A stretch of DNA of 64,000 nt from Kitasatospora arboriphila (lineage in GTDB: Bacteria; Actinomycetota; Actinomycetes; Mycobacteriales; Mycobacteriaceae), in NCBI RefSeq assembly GCF_000717275.1, contig NZ_JNYV01000002.1, positions 1,054,001-1,118,000 of the forward strand. Reading direction: 5' to 3'. The position numbers and the translations under genes were made by a program. Of the stretch, positions 1 through 6,569 are shown piece by piece (the first letter of the stretch is position 1; the number at the start of each line of letters is the position of its first letter). The notes under the pieces were generated by a model. That model had not been told where the DNA came from and did no database searches. It saw only the letters and a program-made list of their open reading frames with translations.

Positions 1-470
1 AGCGTGTCCCGGGAGATGTTGTGCTCGTGCATGTATCGCAGAATCTTTGATCCGAAGAACTGGGTTGTCACCATCAGCCCGGCTTCGCCGTATCCGTCAG
101 GCAGGCCCCACTCTGCCGGCATGGGGTCGAAGGCGCCGCGCGGATGTTTGTCGAATCCGACGGCCAGTGCGATGTCTGCTGCGCCGGCACGGACAGCGTT
201 GACCGCGGAGAACAGTGCGCTACCGCCGGTGGCGCAACCGTTCTTGACGTTGGTGAACGGGATGCCGGTGAAGCCGAGTTCTGCGACGAGGGTGTCGGCC
301 AAGCCGGACCCGTCGCTGCCGCCGAAGGCCACCTGGACATCGGGCCACGTGAGCCCTGCGTCGTCCAGGGCGTTACCGATCGCGGTGACCGCCATCTGGC
401 GGCCGGTGATGCCCGGCTGCCGACCGAACTGTGACAGACCGGCACCGATGATCGAAACAGTCTGCGTCAC
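1..470 (-). CDS. Thiolase / lipid-transfer-type acyl-CoA thiolase, 3' end outside window
   Basis: Reading the minus strand from a GTG at 470 gives an open frame to the window edge, about 156 residues, beginning VTQTVSIIGAGLSQFG. This is the N-terminal half of a thiolase of the SCP-x/Ltp type. The likely nucleophile is Cys79 in KNGCATGGSA. Such enzymes cleave a beta-keto or beta-hydroxyacyl-CoA. The start overlaps the stop of the upstream DUF35 gene by 4 bp (GTGA), so translation is probably coupled; thiolase and DUF35 proteins are known to form complexes in steroid and related side-chain degradation. The C-terminal half lies left of position 1. Substrate unknown. Confidence 0.85.
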   Translation of the reverse strand, partial: MTQTVSIIGAGLSQFGRQPGITGRQMAVTAIGNALDDAGLTWPDVQVAFGGSDGSGLADTLVAELGFTGIPFTNVKNGCATGGSALFSAVNAVRAGAADIALAVGFDKHPRGAFDPMPAEWGLPDGYGEAGLMVTTQFFGSKILRYMHEHNISRDT

Positions 471-844
471 TGGCGGGCTCCAGACGGTTGCGTGGTGCCG
501 ACGACAAACCGGGGCACCGGTGAGGTGGAAACCAGGCTCACCGGTGCGCGGTCCAGTTCCGTGAAGTCGTCACAATCGAGGATTGCTTGGATCTTGATTC
601 CCTCGGGGAGTTCCACATATCCCACCGCGAAGGGCGAAAAGCCCTCTGCGGGTGGGATATAGGGCGGGGATTTGGGCGGGAAGCGCTGAATCGTGTACGC
701 CCAGACTCTGCCCTGTGTGCTCAGCTCCACTGCGGTCGTGGTTCGCGTGGCACATCGGCTGCACATGTCGTTGACCGGGAATGCCACTGTCCCACAGACG
801 GTGCACTTGCTGCCGTCGAGCACCGCGTTTCGTGTCTCGCCCAT
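467..844 (-). CDS. DUF35 OB-fold, zinc-ribbon partner of thiolase
   Basis: A 125-residue protein with an N-terminal zinc ribbon (Cys14, Cys17, Cys28, Cys31, in pairs CTVC and CSRC) followed by an OB-fold region with the segment PPAEGFSPFAVGYVELPEG. This is the standard DUF35 architecture. Family members bind acyl-CoA and pair with thiolase-like or MaoC-like subunits. Its stop overlaps the start of the thiolase at 470, which supports a two-subunit enzyme. It lies 38 bp downstream of the crotonase gene on the same strand, so the three are probably one transcript. Confidence 0.9.
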   Translation of the reverse strand: MGETRNAVLDGSKCTVCGTVAFPVNDMCSRCATRTTTAVELSTQGRVWAYTIQRFPPKSPPYIPPAEGFSPFAVGYVELPEGIKIQAILDCDDFTELDRAPVSLVSTSPVPRFVVGTTQPSGARQ

Positions 845-882
845 TTCCTGTCCTCTCCGAAGTGGTGGTGATTGTCAGCCGA

Positions 883-1671
883 TCAGCGGCCGACCCACTT
901 CGGCTCGCGCTTTTCGAGGAATGCGGTGACACCTTCGCGGCCGTCCTCGGACTGCAGCGCGTTGCCGACCGCCAAATGCTCCATGACCATGAGGGACTGG
1001 ATATCGGCGTCCAGGCCGCGGTCGATGGTCATCTTCGTGAGCTTCATCATGAAGGGGCTCTTGTCGGTGAGCTGGGCGATGAACTCTTCGACCGTCTGGT
1101 CGAGTTTGTCGGCCGGGGCCGAGGCGTTGATGAGGTCGAAGTCAGCGGCCTCGATGCCCGAGAGGAGCTTGCCCGTGAGCATCAGTTCCTTGGTCTTACG
1201 GATGCCGATCATGCGGGGCAGTCGGTAGATCGGGCCGGCGCCACCGAACAGTGCGCGTCGGATGTGGAAATCGCCGATCTTGGCATCGTCCGCGGAGATC
1301 GCGAAGTCGCACGAGATCATGAGTTCGAAACCGCCGGCGGTGACGTAGCCCTCGAGCACTGCGACCGATGGGGTGTTCATCGAGTACAGGCGGTCGCAGA
1401 CCTTGGCCGAGAGGACCGCGACGTCCATCGCATTGGTGCTGCCGACGTAGTCGGACAGCAGGATGTCCAGGTCGAATCCCGAGCAGAAGGTGTTGTTCAC
1501 CCCGCGAAGAACGAGGACCTTCAGGTTCGGATCGGCGTCGACCTCGGCGATGATCTCGTCGAGCCGGTACAGCAGCTCAGGAGTCACCGCGTTCTTCTTG
1601 TGCGGTCGGTTCAGCCACACACGGGCGACGTCTCCGTCTTTCTCCAACAGGATGTGGTCGGTGTCAACCAT
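883..1671 (-). CDS. Enoyl-CoA hydratase/isomerase (crotonase) family protein
   Basis: A 262-residue crotonase-fold protein. ATG at 1671 is preferred because GAAAGG lies a few bases upstream; a TTG at 1695 would add eight residues. The oxyanion-hole segment (NNTFCSGFDLD) and the AGGFEL segment with Glu116 are visible. The position of the second catalytic glutamate of true hydratases is His136 (GDFHIRRALFGGAG), so the reaction may be isomerisation, hydrolysis or ring opening rather than hydration. It is first in a gene run with DUF35 and thiolase. A degenerate copy of the cluster palindrome lies upstream at 1698-1710. Confidence 0.88.
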   Translation of the reverse strand: MVDTDHILLEKDGDVARVWLNRPHKKNAVTPELLYRLDEIIAEVDADPNLKVLVLRGVNNTFCSGFDLDILLSDYVGSTNAMDVAVLSAKVCDRLYSMNTPSVAVLEGYVTAGGFELMISCDFAISADDAKIGDFHIRRALFGGAGPIYRLPRMIGIRKTKELMLTGKLLSGIEAADFDLINASAPADKLDQTVEEFIAQLTDKSPFMMKLTKMTIDRGLDADIQSLMVMEHLAVGNALQSEDGREGVTAFLEKREPKWVGR

Positions 1672-1697
1672 CTTGTACCTTTCGTTTGACTTCAAAT

Positions 1698-1710
1698 TGA
1701 ACTGGATTCA
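1698..1710. promoter_or_regulatory. Degenerate copy of cluster palindrome upstream of crotonase operon
   Basis: TGAACTGGATTCA, followed by TTTCAG, lies 27 bp upstream of the crotonase start. It matches the perfect site TGAACTAAGTTCA at 10 of 13 positions and shares the same flank (TTCAnTTTCA). Probable operator of an unlinked repressor. Confidence 0.5.
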
Positions 1711-1787
1711 TTTCAGTTTTACTCGCTAGACGCGACAGCGTCAATAGCCTCGGCCACGGAAACCCGATTGAGCGGGCCTGTCGACGA

Positions 1788-2933
1788 TCAGATGCCGATC
1801 AACTCCGCTATGCGCGCGCGATGTGAGCGCGAATCACCTTGCAGCGCCTCGTTTGCCAGCGCTCGCCGGAAGTAGGAGTGGACGGGATGCTCCCACGTGA
1901 AACCGACGCCGCCGTGGAGCTGGATGGCCTCGCTCGCGGCCTCGATGGCAGCGTCGGTACACACCGCACCGGCTACTGCGACGGCCAACCGTGCATCGTC
2001 CGGATCTTCGGCGTACACCGCCGCGGCGTAGCGCGAGGCCGATCTGGCGCTTTCCAGCGTCATGAGCAGGTCTGCTAGTCGGTGTTTGATGGCCTGGAAG
2101 GAGCCGATCGGGCGACCGAACTGTTCTCGCGTCGCAACGTGGTCGAGGGTCAATTCGAGCAACCGATCGGTCATCCCGGTGTTCTCGCAAGCCAGTGCAA
2201 GTGTTGTGAGGTCAGCGATCCGGGTGCGGAAGGTCTCGACGTCCGCGGTACCGATCAGCGGAAGGGCCGGGACGCCTTCGAAGACGATGTCGGTCTGCCG
2301 TCGGGTGGGGTCGATGACCTTGCGGTCGATCCGAGACGTGGTCTCGGTGCCGGCGGCGAAGATCCGACGTCCGTCAGGGGCTTCGGCCGACACGACGACC
2401 ACGTCCGCCGCATTGCCGGCGACCACATGCGTTGCGCGGCCCACCAGCGACCACTGGCCGTCGGTCTTCTCGGCACGCACCCCGTCGTGCGCGCGGTCGA
2501 GCGTGCTCACGGCGACGACGAGTCCGTCGTCCATGGCTTGGGCAAGAAGTGGGGCAACGGCGCCGTCTGCGGCGCCGAGCAAGAGTGCCTGGGTTCCCAC
2601 GATGGCCGATGGCAACACCGGCTCGCATATCAGGGAGCGGCCACATTCTTCGAGAATGATGCCCAATTCGACAGTGCCATAGCCTAATCCGCCGTTCGAC
2701 TCCGGTACGGCGAGGGCTGCGACCGACATCTCATCCACGAGTCGTCCCCACAGGTCGCGCGAAAAGCCGGGCTCGCTCTCGGCGATGTCGCGCGTCGAAG
2801 TGACGTCGCTGTGTTTGGTCAACAGGCCGCGCACGGCCGACCGCAGTTCCCGCTGCTCTGCGCCGGGTGTCAGGGCCGGTGGTTCCGAGCGGGGCCAGGG
2901 ATCTGCGGTGGTCGACGAGGGTAGGTGAGTCAT
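1788..2933 (-). CDS. Acyl-CoA dehydrogenase family protein, FadE-like, atypical active site
   Basis: A 381-residue acyl-CoA dehydrogenase with the helical N-terminal domain, a beta-barrel middle part and the C-terminal helical signature EQFGRPIGSFQAIKHRLADL. The C-terminus (LHGGVGFTWEHPVHSYFRRA) resembles subunits of heteromeric actinobacterial FadE enzymes and lacks the usual EGT catalytic glutamate motif. Such subunits normally have a neighbouring partner gene; none is in this cluster, so the partner may lie left of the window or the protein may act alone. It would use FAD to introduce a double bond in an acyl-CoA. Divergent from the NTF2-fold pair at 3026. Confidence 0.85.
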   Translation of the reverse strand: MTHLPSSTTADPWPRSEPPALTPGAEQRELRSAVRGLLTKHSDVTSTRDIAESEPGFSRDLWGRLVDEMSVAALAVPESNGGLGYGTVELGIILEECGRSLICEPVLPSAIVGTQALLLGAADGAVAPLLAQAMDDGLVVAVSTLDRAHDGVRAEKTDGQWSLVGRATHVVAGNAADVVVVSAEAPDGRRIFAAGTETTSRIDRKVIDPTRRQTDIVFEGVPALPLIGTADVETFRTRIADLTTLALACENTGMTDRLLELTLDHVATREQFGRPIGSFQAIKHRLADLLMTLESARSASRYAAAVYAEDPDDARLAVAVAGAVCTDAAIEAASEAIQLHGGVGFTWEHPVHSYFRRALANEALQGDSRSHRARIAELIGI

Positions 2934-2944
2934 GTCGGTCCAGT

Positions 2945-2957
2945 CGAGTTGAGTTCA
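2945..2957. promoter_or_regulatory. Degenerate cluster palindrome upstream of acyl-CoA dehydrogenase
   Basis: CGAGTTGAGTTCA reads TGAACTCAACTCG on the minus strand, 12 bp upstream of the dehydrogenase start. One half-site (TGAACT) is perfect and the whole matches the consensus at 9 of 13. Weak alone, supported by the four other sites in this cluster. Confidence 0.35.
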
Positions 2958-2989
2958 GTTTGGTGACCTGAGACTAACCCGGGAAGGTC

Positions 2990-3025
2990 TCGACAAGAAG
3001 GGTTTTACTGAACTAAGTTCATTTC
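2990..3025 (+). promoter_or_regulatory. Leaderless promoter with -10 inside a perfect palindrome
   Basis: TCGACA (2990-2995), an 18-bp spacer and TAAGTT (3014-3019) form a plausible promoter; the ATG at 3026 follows the -10 by six bases and no Shine-Dalgarno sequence is present. The -10 is embedded in the perfect 13-bp palindrome TGAACTAAGTTCA (3009-3021), so a bound repressor would block RNA polymerase directly. Confidence 0.6.
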
Positions 3026-3409
3026 ATGAGCATTTTGATCGAGGACTATTACGCCGCGGTGGACAGTGGGGCACTCGAGGAAGCGGTGTCGCTGCTGTCC
3101 GAAGACGTTCGGTTCGCCATGGTGTTGCCGTCGGGGACAAATCGCGGCTCCGGGCGTGAGGCCATGCTCGACTATCTGCGGAACCGACCCACGGTCAACC
3201 GCAAACACAAACTGCTCCGCGTGGCCGCCGACGAAGATGTGCTGTTCGCGCATGGCGCGGTGACGGAAAACGGCACCACCACTACCGGCTATTTCGTCGG
3301 CGTGATGCATGTCGACGCCAACGGAGGCATAGACCGGTACCAGGTGTTGTTCGATCCGGAGTTCGGGCTGCTGTCCGGTGTGGCAGCGGATGAAGGAGTG
3401 TCCTCATGA
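3026..3409 (+). CDS. SnoaL-like / NTF2-fold protein (first of pair)
   Basis: A 127-residue protein with the cone-shaped NTF2-fold pattern: an N-terminal helix (IEDYYAAVDSGALEEAVSLL), the EDVRF strand and GREAMLDYL. SnoaL-type proteins include cyclases, isomerases, epoxide hydrolases and ligand-binding proteins. The start is leaderless. Its stop overlaps the next start by ATGA (3406-3409), and the next gene encodes a second protein of the same fold, so a heterodimer is likely. The catabolic neighbours suggest action on a cyclic or hydroxylated intermediate; this is inference. Confidence 0.8.
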   Translation: MSILIEDYYAAVDSGALEEAVSLLSEDVRFAMVLPSGTNRGSGREAMLDYLRNRPTVNRKHKLLRVAADEDVLFAHGAVTENGTTTTGYFVGVMHVDANGGIDRYQVLFDPEFGLLSGVAADEGVSS

Positions 3410-3780
3410 GCGCGTCGATCCCGACCCCCGTGCTGGCTCGCTGGTTCGAGTACATGGATTCTGATGACCCCGACCGCGTCCTGACGATGATCACCGACGA
3501 CTTCATGATGTCGGTGCAGTTCTCCAAGGGGCAGGGCCAGTCTGCAGAGTTCGTCGGAGATCGTGACGGACTCGTCGCTTATCTCGCTCAGCGTGAGAAG
3601 AGCACGCTGGTGCATCACATCGACAAAGGCGCTGTGGTCTCCGACGTCGAACTCGTCCTGGGACGCACCACCCGCAACGGCGATTTCGAGGCGTCGTTCA
3701 ACGCAACCGCTCAGCTCGATGCGGCCGGCAAGGTCCGCCGGTTGCTCATCGCGCGAACTCCGGAGGTTGCATTCGGCTGA
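3406..3780 (+). CDS. SnoaL-like / NTF2-fold protein (second of pair)
   Basis: A 124-residue NTF2-fold protein (LARWFEYMDSDDPDRVLTMI, FVGDRDGLVAYL). Translationally coupled to the preceding NTF2-fold gene through a 4-bp overlap. The two proteins differ strongly in sequence while sharing length and fold pattern, as expected of heterodimer subunits. It ends 18 bp before the convergent MDR reductase gene. Confidence 0.8.
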   Translation: MSASIPTPVLARWFEYMDSDDPDRVLTMITDDFMMSVQFSKGQGQSAEFVGDRDGLVAYLAQREKSTLVHHIDKGAVVSDVELVLGRTTRNGDFEASFNATAQLDAAGKVRRLLIARTPEVAFG

Positions 3781-3798
3781 GCGCGACCCTTGCGCCGT

Positions 3799-4836
3799 TC
3801 ACTCACCGAGCCGACACAGGGTCTTGCCGGTGTTGTCGCCGCGCAGCATTGCGATGAGCGCCGATGGCGCTTCCTCGAGGCCATGAAAGACCAACTCGCT
3901 GTACTTCATTCGGCCATCGCGGAGGTAGCCGGCGATCTCTGATCGCATGTCGGCCGCGAGGTGATTGAACGAGCCCGCACGAAATCCCTCGATCCGAACA
4001 CCTTTCGAGACGAGTTGGAACAGGTTCGATGGTCCGGGCGACGGCGTGGTGTTGTCGTAGTCGGCCAATGCGCCACACATGGCGACTCGGCCCCCGGGGC
4101 GCATGTTGTCGAGTGCCGCGGCGAGGTGATCGGATCCGACGCTGTCGAAGTAGACGTCGATCCCTCCGGGCGCCGCTCGCTCCACGAGTTCGGTGATCGG
4201 ACCGGCGTGATAATCGAACGCGGCGGCGAGTCCGAGTGTTCGTTCCAGATAGTCCACCTTCTCAGCGCTGCCCGCAGAACCGATCACCACCGCGCCACGC
4301 TGTTTGGCGAGTTGCGCCGCAATGCTGCCGACGGCTCCCGCCGCGGCCGACACCCACACTGTGTCGCCCGGCTGTAGGTCGGCGACCGCGATGAGTCCGG
4401 CGTACGCCGTCAGTCCCGAACTGCCCAACGGCCCGAGAAACCACTGCAGTGGTAGGTCTTCAGGGTCAAGAGAAGCCAGACCCCCGTAGCCGCCGATGGT
4501 GCTGCCGTCGGTGCCGATGACTGCGTAGTCGCGGTACCCGTACATGTGCGACACGATGTCCCCGGTCGCAAAGCCGCTGTTCTCAGATCTTTCGACCACA
4601 CCCAGAGCCAGCCCGACCAGGGGTTCGCCGGGTTCGAAGGGCGGCAGATAACCGTTCGGGGTCGTCGACCCGAGCCTAATTCGGATCGACGGGTCGATCG
4701 AGAGCCAAGTGTTGCGAATCAGGACCTCGCCGGCGGCCAAATCGGGCAGTGGTGTTTCGGTGATCACCAGGTCACCGGTCTGTAGAGGTCCTTCTGGTCT
4801 GGATCTCAGGCACAGCAGGCGGTTGTGCGACGGCAT
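3799..4836 (-). CDS. Zinc-independent NADP-dependent MDR oxidoreductase (PTGR/CurA-like)
   Basis: A 345-residue medium-chain reductase. The N-terminal GroES-like half contains NTWLSIDPSIRIRL, typical of the leukotriene B4 dehydrogenase/CurA branch, and no zinc-ligand cysteines are visible. The Rossmann half has VSAAAGAVGSIAAQLAKQRG, the nucleotide-binding AxxGxxG motif. Relatives reduce the double bond of alpha,beta-unsaturated ketones. With the OYE-type reductase at 6570 this gives the cluster two enone or dienoyl reductases. Transcribed divergently from the MFS gene at 4960; a degenerate cluster palindrome sits at 4877-4889. Confidence 0.88.
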   Translation of the reverse strand: MPSHNRLLCLRSRPEGPLQTGDLVITETPLPDLAAGEVLIRNTWLSIDPSIRIRLGSTTPNGYLPPFEPGEPLVGLALGVVERSENSGFATGDIVSHMYGYRDYAVIGTDGSTIGGYGGLASLDPEDLPLQWFLGPLGSSGLTAYAGLIAVADLQPGDTVWVSAAAGAVGSIAAQLAKQRGAVVIGSAGSAEKVDYLERTLGLAAAFDYHAGPITELVERAAPGGIDVYFDSVGSDHLAAALDNMRPGGRVAMCGALADYDNTTPSPGPSNLFQLVSKGVRIEGFRAGSFNHLAADMRSEIAGYLRDGRMKYSELVFHGLEEAPSALIAMLRGDNTGKTLCRLGE

Positions 4837-4876
4837 CGAGGGGTCTCCTGTTCCGGCTACCAGCGGCCAAATGACA

Positions 4877-4889
4877 TGACTTCAGTTCA
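4877..4889. promoter_or_regulatory. Degenerate cluster palindrome in MDR/MFS divergent region
   Basis: TGACTTCAGTTCA reads TGAACTGAAGTCA on the minus strand, 41 bp upstream of the MDR start, and matches the consensus at 10 of 13 positions. Confidence 0.4.
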
Positions 4890-4925
4890 GGATATCTTGC
4901 AATTCTTACCCGTGGTCACGTTTGC

Positions 4926-4938
4926 TGAACTAAGTTCA
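4926..4938. promoter_or_regulatory. Perfect cluster palindrome upstream of MFS/OYE operon
   Basis: TGAACTAAGTTCA, identical to the site at 3009 and followed by GTTTCAG. TAAGTT within it (4931-4936) can serve as the -10 of the MFS gene, and the ribosome site GAGGAGG follows at 4947-4953. Confidence 0.6.
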
Positions 4939-4959
4939 GTTTCAGTGAGGAGGCGAACA

Positions 4960-6534
4960 ATGACCGGTGCGACGCAGATGGGGTTCTTCGCACCTCTTCG
5001 CGTTCGGCGCCTGCGCCTGCTGCTGCTCGTGGAGCTCGGTGCCAGCGTCGGGGTATGGGTCCTTGTACTCGCGGCCCAATGGATCCTCGCCGAAGCAGGG
5101 GAGTCCGCGACCACGGTCTCGGCCGTTCAGTTCGCGATCAGCATCCCGTTCTTCCTCTTCGCGTTGCCGATCGGGGCAATAGCCGAGTACACGAGCCATC
5201 GTCGGCTCCTCGTGTCGACCTCCGTGGTGCTGCTCATCGCTTCCGCTGCACTGGTCGTCCTCGATGTACTCGGCAATGTCGGCGTCGGCGTGCTGATGGG
5301 CAGTGTCTTCGTTGCCGGGACGGGGCTGGCGATCGTCGCCATCGTCTGGCAGGCGCTGCTACCGCACGTCGTCAGTCGAGACATGATGACGGTCGTTCCC
5401 GCGATCGACGGCGCCGTGTTCAACGGGGCGCGGGCGATCGGCCCGCTGATCGGTGGAGCGATCCTCGCCGGTCTCGGCTCCACGTGGGCATTCGCTTCGG
5501 TTGGTGTCCTGTTCGCAGGCTGCGCCTTGATAGCGGCCTGGCAGGTGCCGGCCGCGGCCGGTGCCGGTGCGGCACCCAGCCCTATCGGCAAGGCAGTGTC
5601 TGGCGGCCTGCGCTTCATCCGTCACTCCCGGTGGACGCGGCGATTACTCCTGCGGCTGACCATCTTTGGAGTGCCGGCCAGCTGCCTGTGGGCGCTGTTG
5701 CCGCTCGTCGCACATGATCGCCTCCACACCAGCACGTTCGAGTTCGGGGTGATGTCCGGAGCCATCGGTATCGGGGCTGTTGCGGGCACGGTTGCGCTGA
5801 TGCCCCTGCGGGCTCGGATGAGTTGGAACCGATTTGTCGCAATGGGCTCGGGCGCTTACGCGGTCGTTCTCGCAGGTATGGCGTTTGTGACCCGCCTCGA
5901 CGTGATGCTGGTGCTGATGGTGGTCGTCGGCGCCTCCTGGGTGGGTGTCCAGAGCACTTGGATGATCGCGGCCCACCGTGTGGTCCCGCCCTGGATCAAG
6001 GCGCGCATCATCGCGTTCATCATGCTGATGTTCCAGGGCAGTCAGGCTGTCGGAGCGATCATCTGGGGTGTGCTCGCCGATGCCGTCGGTCTGGTCCCGG
6101 CCGTTTCCACCGCAACGGTGCTCATGGTCGTGGCCGCGGTCGGCGTCCTGCGGAACGGGATCTTCCCCAGTGAAGCCATCGCCCCGGATCCGGCTGACGT
6201 GACGTGGTCCGATCCACCGACCGACGGTTACGGCGACCGGCCGGTGACGATCGAAACCACCTACTTCGTTACGGCAAACAGGGTTTCGGCCTTCCTGCAG
6301 GACTTCGACGAAGTGCGGCGCTCACGGCTGCGGCTAGGAGCGCTGAGATGCAGGATCATGCAAGCGGCCGACCTCTCCGACACGTACGTCGAGTACTGCA
6401 CGTTCAACCACTGGGCCGACTACGTCTCCCAGGAGACGGTACGACTGACCGTGCCGGAGCAGCGCTTACGGCGGCGTGTAGAGGCAACGCTGCGGTCCGA
6501 ACCGGTGACGCGAGTACTCGTTGCACCCGAATGA
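4960..6534 (+). CDS. MFS transporter of the EntS/MFS_3 type with C-terminal soluble domain
   Basis: A 524-residue protein. ATG at 4960 is chosen because GAGGAGG precedes it at the right distance; the frame stays open upstream without a better start. About twelve membrane segments fill residues 15-420 (for example LLLLVELGASVGVWVLVLAA). The last 90 or so residues are soluble and resemble the antibiotic-monooxygenase-like tail seen in many MFS_3/DUF894 members (TYFVTANRVSAFLQDFDEV). It probably exports or imports the substrate or an intermediate of the cluster. The OYE-type reductase follows after 35 bp. Confidence 0.85.
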   Translation: MTGATQMGFFAPLRVRRLRLLLLVELGASVGVWVLVLAAQWILAEAGESATTVSAVQFAISIPFFLFALPIGAIAEYTSHRRLLVSTSVVLLIASAALVVLDVLGNVGVGVLMGSVFVAGTGLAIVAIVWQALLPHVVSRDMMTVVPAIDGAVFNGARAIGPLIGGAILAGLGSTWAFASVGVLFAGCALIAAWQVPAAAGAGAAPSPIGKAVSGGLRFIRHSRWTRRLLLRLTIFGVPASCLWALLPLVAHDRLHTSTFEFGVMSGAIGIGAVAGTVALMPLRARMSWNRFVAMGSGAYAVVLAGMAFVTRLDVMLVLMVVVGASWVGVQSTWMIAAHRVVPPWIKARIIAFIMLMFQGSQAVGAIIWGVLADAVGLVPAVSTATVLMVVAAVGVLRNGIFPSEAIAPDPADVTWSDPPTDGYGDRPVTIETTYFVTANRVSAFLQDFDEVRRSRLRLGALRCRIMQAADLSDTYVEYCTFNHWADYVSQETVRLTVPEQRLRRRVEATLRSEPVTRVLVAPE

Positions 6535-6569
6535 GCATGTCAGCCAATTTGATTGAAAGAAGAGGTCCG

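Noticed and set aside
4825..4959. Earlier start of the MFS gene
   Set aside because: Would run through the operator and the -10; SD and family length support 4960.
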